Source of the DNA: Holophagae bacterium
GTDB lineage: Bacteria > Acidobacteriota > Holophagae > Acanthopleuribacterales > Acanthopleuribacteraceae
DNA: 56,457 bases
Reading direction: 5' to 3'
NCBI GenBank assembly: GCA_029263455.1
Contig: JAJCXM010000033.1
Span: 1-56,457, forward strand
Below, in pieces: positions 1-9,049 of the stretch. Position 1 is the stretch's first letter. Each line of letters starts with the position of its first letter. The notes under the pieces are model-generated. The model worked only from the letters and a program-made list of their open reading frames with translations. It had not been told where the DNA came from and searched no databases. The position numbers and the translations under genes are program-made.

Positions 1-3000
1 TTCGAGTTTGCCAATGCCTCGGCTGTAACGACGCCTCGCGTATTTGTGATGGGCGATGTTTTGGCCAACGATACGGATGGCGGAGACGGGCCAAGTCCAA
101 TCTCGGTATCAGCCTATGATGCCACCAGCGTCGCTGGCGCCGCCGTGGTCATGAACGCAACCGGTGAATTCACTTACCAGCCGCCTTTGGGCATGAACCC
201 AACCGGCGATACCTTTACTTACACGGTGACCGATGGTCTAGACACGACCGTGGGCACGGTGACCCTCGATGTGGTGGACATGGTGTGGTTCATTGATGGC
301 GATGCGGCAGCAGGCACAGGCGCCTCCAACGCACCTTTCAATACAATCCCGGCCTTTATGGCCGAACAGGGTGGCGGCATGATGGACGATCCCGAAGCCG
401 GCGACCGTATCTTCGTCTATCAGGCGATGTCGACCTATGACGCCATGACCAGTGGCGGTATCACATTGCTCGACGGTCAGATCCTGCATGGTGAAGGTGT
501 TGATTTGATGGTGGACACGGCCACGTTGCACGCCGTAGGCGGCAACCCGCTGGCCGTCAACGGACCGGTGATCACCAACACGAGTATGATGAATGGCGAT
601 GTGGTGACGCTTGCCATGAATAACACCGTCCAGGGCATGGTTTTACAACCGCAGAACAGTGCGGGGATAGGGTCGGGCGTGGTGCCACGTAAAGATAAAC
701 AAGGCTCGCGTCTACGTGAGCGCAGCAAGGTGGCGGTTTCTAAGGTGGGCAACCTAATCCTGGATTATCTGTCGATCCTGCCACTCAATGACTCAGATGG
801 TATCTATCTAAGTGGACGCACGGGAACGGCCACCATCACCAATACAACGATTTCGGGACCTGGCTCGGGCACTGGAGCAGCTTTGTGGATTGAAGTGTGT
901 AACGCCATCACCGTCACAGCGACTGACCTGATGAGTTCAGGCATGGGATGGGGCATGGATCTATTCCAAAATGACAATTCCGTATTGCAATTCTTGGGTA
1001 CGACCACATTGAACAATAGTGTCCAGCGCGGTGTTGCGCTGACCTCAAATGCCTCAGGGATTGATCAGTCAGTGAACTTCACGACCTTGAACATCACGTC
1101 CACACAAGGGGTGGCCTTTGAAGTTACGGACCACAACGGGACCTTGGTGGTCCCTGCGGGCACCATTAATCATGGCGGCGGACGATTGTGCGTCTTCGAT
1201 AATTTCAATTCTGGTACGGATCTAAGTAGTCTGACCATCTCAAGCACGGACCACGAAGGACTTGCAATCGACAACAGTGCCGGTACCTTCACCTTCCCGG
1301 CCATGACGATCACGACACCCCCCAGCGTCGATGCGATCTCGCTAGAGAACAATGTGGGCGCAACGACTAACTTCGGGAGTTTGGCTCTCACAACCAACGG
1401 CACCAGCGCCTTCTTTGCAAACAATAGCGGGCTCGTCAACCTCGCGGCCCCCAACACGGTGACCATCAACACGACTGACGACATGGGCATCGACGTGACG
1501 GGTACGATGATGTCGGCAAGCTTTGATTCAGTAATCGTCAACAACAGCACGGGCGGAGGGATCAACCTCAACAACAATACAGGAACGACGGACTTTGGTT
1601 TATTGACCATCACCAACACCGGTGGCACGGGATTAACGGCCATGACGGCAGGCACGGTGAATGTAACGAATGGCACGAGTTCCATCAACAGCACCAATGG
1701 TCCCGCTCTCGTCATCAATCCAACGGCTGTTGGCATGACTTTCGCCACTGTTTCATCGACCAATAGTCCGGCGATGGGCATCTCGTTAACGGGCGTCAGT
1801 GGCTCATTAACCATGAACGGCGGTACGATCAGCGGCAGTACCGGCACCGCCTTCAACGTCAACGGCGGTAACGGCAACATCATTTACGCGGGAACCGTCA
1901 ACAACTCGGCAGGCAATGCTGTCTCTGTGGTTTCACGAACTGGCGGCTTGATTGATTTGCTGGGCGCGATCACCGACATGGGCGCTGCTGGTATCGTGCT
2001 AAACAATAATAGTTCAGGGAATCCCATGGTGAACTTCAGCAGTACGGTTGATATCACCAACAGTACAGGTGCAGCGGTGAGTGCTAGCACAAACACAGGT
2101 GCCACGATCAGCTTCGCTGATCTCGACATTGACAATACCACCAGCAACCAAGAGGGATTAAGTGTGTCAGCCACAGGCACCCTTAACGTAACAACGGGCA
2201 CCATCGACGGTGGCAGCGCAAGTGCGGTGGATATCGACAACACGCAATTGGGCGTTAACCTAGTGCGTGTTGATTCCGATGGCGGCGCAAGTCCTGGCAT
2301 CGATTTGAATACGACAACGGGCAGTTTTACGGTGACCGGTGATGGTGGCGGTATGCGAAACGAAAGTGGCGGAGTCATTCAGAACAAAACTGGTAATGGC
2401 ATTACTTTGTCTAACGTGGTAGGGGTCTCTTTAACCTCAATGACGATACAAGATAACGATGGTAGTGGACTTGATGCTGTTGATGTGGATGGTTTCATTT
2501 TGGACGATTCAATCGTGACTAACAATATGGACTTGGGCGGTGGTTTTTCTGGCATCCAGGCCGGTCTTCACTTACATAACCTTAGTGGAACATGTGGTTT
2601 AGATAACACTGAAGTCAGTGATTCTCAGGAAGTAAATGTCTATTTGGTGAATGACGACACAACGCTTCCCATGTTCACGTTTGACACTTGTCTAATTGAG
2701 ATAACCGATAATGTGATAGGCGCGCATGGAATCTTGATAGAGGGTCGACTGACAGGTGACCTCACCGTGGATGTGTTGAACTCCACGATTCAGAATAATC
2801 GCAGCTCAGGTGTCTCAGTTAATACTTCCGACACCTCAACGATGGATATTGATATTGCCTCAAATTCATTTGATACCAATAATAACTCGGTCGATTTGGC
2901 GCACAATTCGTCAGATACGTTTGATTTCACCGTGACCGGAACAATGGCCTCCCCGCAAACTATGCTTAATGGTCAGGGTGCATCCGTGATTAATGTCAAT

Positions 3001-3543
3001 TTAGGAATATTAGGTGGAACAATGAGCGGTACCGTGGATAGGAACAGCATTGGTACTCATATGGTGGCTGGGTCTGGGTCTACGGGTGGATCGGGAATCC
3101 GTGCAGTATCCAATGGAAACGGGACGCTCAATGTCAATATCACTAATAACATCGTGCGCGGCATTGATGCCGGTGATGGCATCAATATTTTGGCACGTGA
3201 TGGTTCGAATACGTTGCGGGCCGTGGTCGAAGGCAATGATGTAAGGACTCTGAGTGGATTCGCCTCTGGCATCTTTGTGGACAATGGTGCATTAGCCACC
3301 GACACGACCACGATCTGCCTCAGCGCGTTGAACAACACGGCCGTAGGAGGAGGTTTCTTTGGCGATATCGAAATCGACAATAATCATGCGTCAACGGTAT
3401 TTCAATTAGAGCGTTTTGTTGGCAATGGTGCTGTGACGGCCGACATCAATGCGCACTTTGTTGCCGAAAACACGATTGGATTTGCATTCTCAACAATCAA
3501 CGCACCAATTATGGGCGTTGCCGACAACGCCTGCAATTTTTGA
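1..3543 (+). CDS. Large secreted cadherin-like / right-handed beta-helix protein (5' truncated)
   Basis: The frame is open from the first base, so the gene begins upstream of the window and only its last ~1180 residues are seen. The start of the visible part (VLANDTDG ... TFTYTVTDG) is a bacterial Ig/cadherin-like repeat of the kind found in giant adhesins. From about residue 95 onward the protein is Gly/Asn/Thr/Ser-rich with repeated units of the form 'F-x-S-L-x-I-x-N-T-x-G-x-G-I-x-L', typical of a parallel beta-helix. This suggests an extracellular surface or matrix protein. A short basic stretch at about 680-740 breaks the pattern. No C-terminal anchor or sorting signal is obvious; it ends DNACNF. 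The substrate is unknown. Confidence 0.8.
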   Translation, partial: FEFANASAVTTPRVFVMGDVLANDTDGGDGPSPISVSAYDATSVAGAAVVMNATGEFTYQPPLGMNPTGDTFTYTVTDGLDTTVGTVTLDVVDMVWFIDGDAAAGTGASNAPFNTIPAFMAEQGGGMMDDPEAGDRIFVYQAMSTYDAMTSGGITLLDGQILHGEGVDLMVDTATLHAVGGNPLAVNGPVITNTSMMNGDVVTLAMNNTVQGMVLQPQNSAGIGSGVVPRKDKQGSRLRERSKVAVSKVGNLILDYLSILPLNDSDGIYLSGRTGTATITNTTISGPGSGTGAALWIEVCNAITVTATDLMSSGMGWGMDLFQNDNSVLQFLGTTTLNNSVQRGVALTSNASGIDQSVNFTTLNITSTQGVAFEVTDHNGTLVVPAGTINHGGGRLCVFDNFNSGTDLSSLTISSTDHEGLAIDNSAGTFTFPAMTITTPPSVDAISLENNVGATTNFGSLALTTNGTSAFFANNSGLVNLAAPNTVTINTTDDMGIDVTGTMMSASFDSVIVNNSTGGGINLNNNTGTTDFGLLTITNTGGTGLTAMTAGTVNVTNGTSSINSTNGPALVINPTAVGMTFATVSSTNSPAMGISLTGVSGSLTMNGGTISGSTGTAFNVNGGNGNIIYAGTVNNSAGNAVSVVSRTGGLIDLLGAITDMGAAGIVLNNNSSGNPMVNFSSTVDITNSTGAAVSASTNTGATISFADLDIDNTTSNQEGLSVSATGTLNVTTGTIDGGSASAVDIDNTQLGVNLVRVDSDGGASPGIDLNTTTGSFTVTGDGGGMRNESGGVIQNKTGNGITLSNVVGVSLTSMTIQDNDGSGLDAVDVDGFILDDSIVTNNMDLGGGFSGIQAGLHLHNLSGTCGLDNTEVSDSQEVNVYLVNDDTTLPMFTFDTCLIEITDNVIGAHGILIEGRLTGDLTVDVLNSTIQNNRSSGVSVNTSDTSTMDIDIASNSFDTNNNSVDLAHNSSDTFDFTVTGTMASPQTMLNGQGASVINVNLGILGGTMSGTVDRNSIGTHMVAGSGSTGGSGIRAVSNGNGTLNVNITNNIVRGIDAGDGINILARDGSNTLRAVVEGNDVRTLSGFASGIFVDNGALATDTTTICLSALNNTAVGGGFFGDIEIDNNHASTVFQLERFVGNGAVTADINAHFVAENTIGFAFSTINAPIMGVADNACNF

Positions 3544-3921
3544 CGAGCGCATTCCGAATTTAGGGTGCATTTGATCAATCGACGTTCTGTGACATCCTGC
3601 CCACTGAACTGTTTTGAACGCGACAACAGCTTTTCTGAGCAGGACAATCGCTAGCTGGGTTTGGTGTCGCCAATGTCGCAACTAAAGGCCCAGAAACTGA
3701 CGCAACCTTTGCGCTCTTATTTGATGACTGTAAATGCCAGGTCACAGTATTGCGTTGGTCAAACGGTCTAGATCATCGAGACCGAATGGCCAGACTTGAA
3801 TTTAATATTCAGATAATCGTCAGCAAAAAGACTTGTTTGGCGAATTTGGAAGGAAGTCGAGGGAATAAACTCAATTTGTCCGTCTCATATGGTGTGTCAT
3901 TAAATCACCTTGGAGGATGGT
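3544..3921. other. Intergenic region, no gene seen
   Basis: These 378 bases separate the beta-helix exoprotein from the metallopeptidase lipoprotein. The open frames here are short and run antisense to or out of frame with their neighbours. No convincing hairpin-plus-T-tract terminator or -35/-10 pair was recognised. The downstream gene's promoter is presumably here. Confidence 0.4.
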
Positions 3922-4836
3922 ATGTATTATTGTCAAAAGAGACTGTTTTGGCTAGGCGTTCTACTCTTATGTTTCTTGATGGTTCAATGCTCGGGTAGTG
4001 GTGAAGAACAAGCTGATTCGCCCAGCGGCCCAACAACGGCTTCAGTCAAGGTGGGCTGTTACAGCGCCAGTTATGCCGGGTTTGCGCAGTCGCAGATAGG
4101 CTGTGGCACCTTGAATAGTTTTGGTGACGCTGCATTTGATTTGGCCTTTGGCCAAGAGATATCGATTCAAAGTAACTTTTGGGGTCCGGCATACCAAACT
4201 CAGTTCTATGCATTTGATGAGTGTAGTTACGATCGCCGCAACGCGCTTTCCTTTCCTCAGGGTTACGTTCTCTTTGGACGACACATGGCTATCTATCTTG
4301 TTCAGACGGCGCAAGGCTATGGTATCGCTGTCAGCGGTGTGATTGCCCATGAGTGGGCTCATCAGCTTCAGTTTCGCAACGACTGGATGGACCGTAATGC
4401 CTCTACCGCACGCGCAACGGAGTTAGAAGCAGATGCATTTAGCGGCTATTATCTATACCTTAGTAAGGCCGCTGATTGGTCCACAATATTCGGGTTCTAT
4501 TTGTCAACTCTGTATGCGATTGGCGACTACCAATTCAATTCGCCTAGTCACCATGGTACCCCGGACGAAAGAATACAGGCGTGCATGTTGGGGTTTAATG
4601 CGGCATCTGAGGCAAGACGAACTAACAATTACCCAACCGAACATCAATTGCATCAGATGTTTCGCGCTTACATTGGAAAGCATCTGCTTGACGAAAAAGT
4701 AGAGATTGGGAATATCGACCGAGATTATTGGGATTCATTTGACCGTATCGAAGCGATGACGTTAGCAAAAGAGGCCGCTGAACAAATGGAGGGCGTCGGT
4801 CAGGCGTATCAGGGATTCGGCAACTTTGCGAAGTAG
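3922..4836 (+). CDS. Secreted zinc metallopeptidase lipoprotein (HEXXH, YpfJ/M48-like)
   Basis: About 304 residues. The start at 3922 is favoured by a GGAGG five bases upstream; an in-frame TTG at 3910 lies on that SD. The N-terminus is a lipoprotein signal (hydrophobic run then VQCSGSG). The centre carries HEWAHQLQ (HEXXH), followed about 30 residues later by TELEADAFSGYYL, matching the H-E-x-x-H ... E-x-x-A-D arrangement of putative neutral zinc metallopeptidases. The second part therefore supplies the third zinc ligand. Likely a lipid-anchored envelope or surface peptidase; its substrate cannot be inferred. It stands alone between two intergenic gaps. Confidence 0.75.
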   Translation: MYYCQKRLFWLGVLLLCFLMVQCSGSGEEQADSPSGPTTASVKVGCYSASYAGFAQSQIGCGTLNSFGDAAFDLAFGQEISIQSNFWGPAYQTQFYAFDECSYDRRNALSFPQGYVLFGRHMAIYLVQTAQGYGIAVSGVIAHEWAHQLQFRNDWMDRNASTARATELEADAFSGYYLYLSKAADWSTIFGFYLSTLYAIGDYQFNSPSHHGTPDERIQACMLGFNAASEARRTNNYPTEHQLHQMFRAYIGKHLLDEKVEIGNIDRDYWDSFDRIEAMTLAKEAAEQMEGVGQAYQGFGNFAK

Positions 4837-4914
4837 TCGCTAAGTTGAGGGCATCCCGAACTGCTCCCGAGCTATGAACCTATCTATCTTGGTGGCAGAG
4901 GGCGTTTGTCGAGT

Positions 4915-5115
4915 TCACAGGAATTCGTCGGTCCGACGCTTGATGGTTTCTTTATCCAACCCCGGTAGCTGGAAGCAAAGGCATTGATCAAGATCCAAAT
5001 TTTGCTTGTGAATTGTAATGTGTCTGGCCAGCTGCCAATTGTTCTGGCGGTTTTGGGAGCGAACCAAACTTTGAGCGAGAATCAGGGCAGCGACTGAAAT
5101 GCTACGGATTCTCAA
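4915..5115 (-). CDS. Possible small protein coupled to the hydrolase gene
   Basis: A 66-residue frame starting at a TTG that overlaps the end of the upstream alpha/beta hydrolase by 14 nt. The overlap would permit translational coupling. The product has a mixed hydrophobic N-terminus (VAALILAQSLV) and a polar C-terminal half with LPGLDKETIKRR, which reads like a normal soluble protein. I recognise no family. It could equally be chance; the non-ATG start and lack of an SD keep confidence low. Confidence 0.3.
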   Translation of the reverse strand: MRIRSISVAALILAQSLVRSQNRQNNWQLARHITIHKQNLDLDQCLCFQLPGLDKETIKRRTDEFL

Positions 5116-5938
5116 TTAGGTCGGCGACGATGCTGGCGACGACGTCTGGATCCTGCCAGGGAATGAAGTGGCCACGCTTTGGCATGGTCACTTCCCAGAA
5201 ACGATTACTTGGGACTTGGGCTTTAACGTAATACATCTGCGCATAAGGCACCAGTTTATCCTTTTTGCCGTGGATCATGACCACCTTGGCTTTAACGGCA
5301 TCCCATTCGGAATCAAGTACTTGGAGTTCAGATCTTAGGGGCAATAGTTCATCATTGCTGGTCTCCCACATCTTGGGTAGAACCCAGCGTGCGACCCGAG
5401 TATCGGCTAGTTTTTGGAACCATTGAATCTTTTCTAGATCAGGATCCACGGCCGCTCCGATGAGGATTAGCGCACGCACACGTTCAGGGCACTGAGCAGC
5501 CAGTTTCACCGCGATCGGTGCACCGTACGAGTGTCCAATCAAAATAACGCCCGCGTCGTTCTCTGATGCCTCAACCAATTGACGGACAAAATCGGCCTGC
5601 TCCGCCAAGCTGCCTCGCCAGCGTTGTTCGCTTGAACCACCAAAGCCTGGCCTATCTAGAGCAGCAAACCATACACTGCCATCGATTTGAGGGTCTAATG
5701 CGATGGCTGCGCCGTTGTTCCAGGAACCGGGCGAGCCGTGCACGTAGATCACGGCCGGATCTTTTCGATCACCCCGTTCGGCGACGTGAAATGGGCGTGA
5801 ATCGTGCTGGTAAAGGCGATGGGTGAAGTACTTTCTGTATGGATCTTCGTTTGAACAGGTGATTTGCCACATGGCCATCACAAGAACCAAGAGCGTGACC
5901 GCAATCAGCCAGCCTTTACGGGCCATTTTCATCTTCAT
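5102..5938 (-). CDS. Membrane-anchored alpha/beta hydrolase
   Basis: 278 residues with an N-terminal hydrophobic segment (about residues 10-27) that would export or anchor it. The alpha/beta hydrolase core is clear: oxyanion-region HGSPGSW (67-73), nucleophile elbow GHSYG with Ser137, acid in HGKKDK (Asp near 227) and His near 257 in RGHF. The triad is intact, so it is probably an active esterase, lipase or amidase. The gene is third in a minus-strand run with a crotonase (33-bp gap) and a membrane Fe-S reductase, so a thioester or lipid substrate is plausible but unproven. The Cys near residue 28 is not in a canonical lipobox. Confidence 0.8.
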   Translation of the reverse strand: MKMKMARKGWLIAVTLLVLVMAMWQITCSNEDPYRKYFTHRLYQHDSRPFHVAERGDRKDPAVIYVHGSPGSWNNGAAIALDPQIDGSVWFAALDRPGFGGSSEQRWRGSLAEQADFVRQLVEASENDAGVILIGHSYGAPIAVKLAAQCPERVRALILIGAAVDPDLEKIQWFQKLADTRVARWVLPKMWETSNDELLPLRSELQVLDSEWDAVKAKVVMIHGKKDKLVPYAQMYYVKAQVPSNRFWEVTMPKRGHFIPWQDPDVVASIVADLIENP

Positions 5939-5972
5939 ATAGGATTACAACGCCGTATGAGTTTAAAGAGTT

Positions 5973-6740
5973 TCAACGAACGAAATTCGGGTGCCTGCCT
6001 TCCACCAGCGCTGACAGTCCTTCTCCTAAAAAGGCGTCTCCTACAAACGACGCGAAGACGCCCAATTCCCGCGCAAAGGCTTCAGCAGCTGAACGGACAT
6101 CATTTCGAACAGCGGCTTTTGTTTCTCTCATGACGGATGGACTCAAACGTGCGAGTTTCTTGGCGTGATCCATGAGCAGGTCTTCTGCTGCTTGACCTTG
6201 GCCAAGACCGTCAGCAAGTCCCACTTCCAGGGCACCGGCCGCGTCCAAATTTGCGGCCATCATGACCACGTTACGAACGTATTTTCGGGCGACGACCGCT
6301 TGAATTGCTTTGCAAATTGCGGACGGAATGGGCAGCCCTACTTTAGGTTCTGAAAAGCTTATGCGGCCCTTGTCCTGCTCAAAGAACCGGTAATCGGCTG
6401 TTAGAGCTAATATGGCGCCGCCGGCCATAGCAGGCCCGTTGACCAGCGTGAGGTGAGGTTTGTTTAAGTGGACGAGTGCGCAGAATAGGTCAGCAACGCC
6501 CTGGAACACTTCGACTCGTTTAGCATTGGAGAGCGCCAAAACGTAGCTTGGATCTAAGCCATTTGAATAGAAGTCGTCTACGCCTGATTTCGTCAGGATG
6601 ACCCGCGTTTCTGGGTGACTGTCGGCTTTTTGATGACCCTCAATCAGCTCTCGCATATCGGCCAACGTCATCAAGTTCATGGGCGGATTACTAAATTCTA
6701 CGATGCTGAAATGGCCCTTGTGAGTAACGGATACGCTCAT
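5973..6740 (-). CDS. Enoyl-CoA hydratase/isomerase family protein
   Basis: 255 residues, the usual crotonase length. The oxyanion-hole segments are FYSNGLD (57-63) and NGPAMAGGA (101-109), followed by ADYRF. Of the two catalytic glutamates of classical enoyl-CoA hydratase, only the second has a counterpart (Glu131 in FSEPKVGLPIP); the first position is hydrophobic. A single-Glu active site is typical of delta3,delta2-enoyl-CoA isomerases, so isomerase activity is more likely than hydration. The start overlaps the upstream Fe-S reductase stop by 4 nt (ATGA), so the two are translationally coupled. Confidence 0.85.
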   Translation of the reverse strand: MSVSVTHKGHFSIVEFSNPPMNLMTLADMRELIEGHQKADSHPETRVILTKSGVDDFYSNGLDPSYVLALSNAKRVEVFQGVADLFCALVHLNKPHLTLVNGPAMAGGAILALTADYRFFEQDKGRISFSEPKVGLPIPSAICKAIQAVVARKYVRNVVMMAANLDAAGALEVGLADGLGQGQAAEDLLMDHAKKLARLSPSVMRETKAAVRNDVRSAAEAFARELGVFASFVGDAFLGEGLSALVEGRHPNFVR

Positions 6741-8755
6741 GATGCCACCTCGATCAAGGCATCAGCAACAAGTTCTGCGATGTCTTTGACGACGATTTCT
6801 TCTTCTTTTTTGTGGTCCGCAACTCCATCCGTCATCATCACGGTGCAATAAGGACAAGCCGTGGCAATGATCTTCGGCGAAGATTCCAAGGCCTGGCCTA
6901 CACGATGTGAATTGATACGAGTGCCAATGGTTTCTTCCATCCACATGCGCGCGCCACCCGCTCCGCAGCACAAGGCCTTTTCTCGATTCATCGAGAACTC
7001 GAGTGGTTCATCCTTAGTTACCGACGCAAGGATGTTTCGTGGTTGATCGTAGATATTGTTGTGTCTAGCTATGTAACAAGGCTCGTGATAAATCACTTTT
7101 TCAAACGATTGATTGACCTTTATTTGGCCATTGCGGATGAACTGATCAATCACTTCCGTATGGTGATAGACCTTGTACTGGCCTCCAAACTCCGGGTATT
7201 CGTTCTTGAGTGAGTTATAGGCATGCGGATCGCAAGTGACAATTTTTGTGACTTCATATCCGTTAAGTGTTTCCACCAGCGTTTGCGCTAATTCCTGAAA
7301 CAACATCTCGTTTCCGGCGCGACGTACACACTCACCGGTTGAACCCTCACTGGCTCCTAAAATCGCGAATTTGACCCCAGCAGCCTGTAATACCTTAACG
7401 AAGGCGACAGCCACTTTCTGGTTGCGATTATCAAAGGACTGCCCAGAACCTACATAAAAGAGGTAGTCCAGGTCCTTTGCCTGTTCCGCTGACTCGAGAA
7501 GAGGTACGTCTAAGTCTTTTGCCCAATCACCACGTGTGGCTGAGTTGAGGCCCCATGGATTGCCTTGTCGTTCGTAATTGGAGAATGCGTCTTGTAGTTC
7601 CGCCGGGAACTCTGAGTCCATCATGACTTTGTGTTGGCGCATGCCGTAAATTTTTGGCAGTAGTTCTAATCCAATGGGACACGACCATTCGCAATAGCCA
7701 CAAGTCGTACAAGCCCACAATGTGTCTTCAGAGAAGACATCGCCTACCAAAGCAGGTAATTCGCTGCCGGCGTCCTCACTGTTCATGATGGTTTGGCGTT
7801 GATCCAACAAATGGTGCTTCACGCCGTCGTGTACCCATTTCAACGACAGCGGCTTGTCGGTTAGGAAAGTTGGGCAGGATGTTTTGCAACGGCCGCATTC
7901 CGTGCAGGTAAAGGCATCCAATCCTTCTTTCCAACTGAAATCGGCAGCGGTTCTTATCCCGACTTTGGGTTCTTCATCGCCACCGTCTTCGGAGAAAAGA
8001 GCCTCAAGATCCACCTTGGGAACAATGTTGGTGGTGCTCTGGTTTGAAAAGAACAAAGTGGGTAGAGCCGTTACGATATGAAAATGTTCGCCCATGGGAA
8101 TGATCACCAAGAACGCCAGTACGGTTGCTATTTGAATCCAGTAAGATAATTGGTAACCAATGGTTAATACGCTGTCGCTAAAGCCCGAGAAGGCATGGGC
8201 TAGGGACCCGCCGATAAAGGCCCAGTGTTGTTCGTGGGCTAAGCCAGGCCATTCGTCGGCGTAAAGGGCGAACTTGAAGCCGTCATAGAGGAAATCGGTA
8301 ACCATAATGGTCATGATGAGGCTCAGGATTAGATAGGCCTCTTTATTAGGTTCCAAGCGAGCGGGCTTCGTCACAATTCGACGATATAGTCCGTAACTTA
8401 CGGCCAAAATCACGGCCAACTCAATGAAATCCTTTACGGCAGCGTAAGGACCGCCGATGGCATCTGGATAAGTGAAATACGGTTGATAGCCGATGATGAA
8501 GAGTTGAATTTTTCGAATCAACAATGCCGAGAATCCATAGAAAACAACTAAATGCATGAGGCCGGCTTTGAATTCTCCTTTCAGCATTCTTGTTTGAAGA
8601 ATGCCAAGCGAAAGCACGTGTTTCAGGCGAGAACCGACATTTTTCCAGCGGTTCTCAGGTTGTAACTTGAAAAGAATACTCAACTTCTTGTGACTGAAAT
8701 AGGCAAATCCAGACAGTGATGCAAGCAGAGCCAGGGTCATGATCCATGGATTCAT
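6737..8755 (-). CDS. Membrane (Fe-S)-binding oxidoreductase, EMO/HdrD-like
   Basis: 672 residues. The N-terminal ~235 residues contain about five or six membrane helices of NarI/cytochrome-b type. Then come two [4Fe-4S] motifs, CTECGRCKTSCP (284-295) and CTTCGYCEWSCP (349-360), and two C-terminal CCG-type regions (CDPHAYN and CCGAGGARMWMEE). This architecture matches the membrane reductases that pass electrons from electron-transferring flavoprotein to menaquinone (EMO family) and relatives of heterodisulfide reductase HdrD. Coupling to a downstream crotonase supports a role in fatty-acid oxidation. No etfAB genes are in the window, so the partner is inferred. Confidence 0.8.
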   Translation of the reverse strand: MNPWIMTLALLASLSGFAYFSHKKLSILFKLQPENRWKNVGSRLKHVLSLGILQTRMLKGEFKAGLMHLVVFYGFSALLIRKIQLFIIGYQPYFTYPDAIGGPYAAVKDFIELAVILAVSYGLYRRIVTKPARLEPNKEAYLILSLIMTIMVTDFLYDGFKFALYADEWPGLAHEQHWAFIGGSLAHAFSGFSDSVLTIGYQLSYWIQIATVLAFLVIIPMGEHFHIVTALPTLFFSNQSTTNIVPKVDLEALFSEDGGDEEPKVGIRTAADFSWKEGLDAFTCTECGRCKTSCPTFLTDKPLSLKWVHDGVKHHLLDQRQTIMNSEDAGSELPALVGDVFSEDTLWACTTCGYCEWSCPIGLELLPKIYGMRQHKVMMDSEFPAELQDAFSNYERQGNPWGLNSATRGDWAKDLDVPLLESAEQAKDLDYLFYVGSGQSFDNRNQKVAVAFVKVLQAAGVKFAILGASEGSTGECVRRAGNEMLFQELAQTLVETLNGYEVTKIVTCDPHAYNSLKNEYPEFGGQYKVYHHTEVIDQFIRNGQIKVNQSFEKVIYHEPCYIARHNNIYDQPRNILASVTKDEPLEFSMNREKALCCGAGGARMWMEETIGTRINSHRVGQALESSPKIIATACPYCTVMMTDGVADHKKEEEIVVKDIAELVADALIEVAS

Positions 8756-8987
8756 AGTTCAACCTTTCGTGAATACGTCGCGCTCATCTTATGCGTGGCT
8801 AAAAACAGGTGTCAAGCGCCCATGCTGCAACGCGTCAAAAGGCAGTGCGTTTTACTTGTTTGTGATTTCTGAAGGTAGCGATTACAGGTACGGCTTAAGT
8901 GAAGTCGTCGTCACCCTTACGGGATCGATTACGTGGCTTGTTTGTTCCATGTCTAAATTGCATTTATCTTTGATCGCAAGCAATGCG

Positions 8988-9018
8988 CTGACGATCGACG
9001 GTGGTTCAAGACTATAAT
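8988..9018 (+). promoter_or_regulatory. Candidate sigma-70 promoter of the VWA gene
   Basis: A perfect TATAAT lies at 9013-9018, about 31 bases before the ATG at 9050. A weak -35 (CTGACG, 8988-8993) sits at a long 19-base spacing. An AAGGAG ribosome site follows at about 9036-9041. Confidence 0.45.
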
Positions 9019-9049
9019 CTGTTCATCAAGACCTCAAGGAGCTGAGTGT

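Noticed and set aside
1170-2378. Long Pro/Val/Leu-rich minus-strand open frames (237 and 164 residues)
   Set aside because: They are exactly antisense to the Asn/Thr/Gly-rich beta-helix gene; their odd composition is the complement of its codons, and no family is recognisable.
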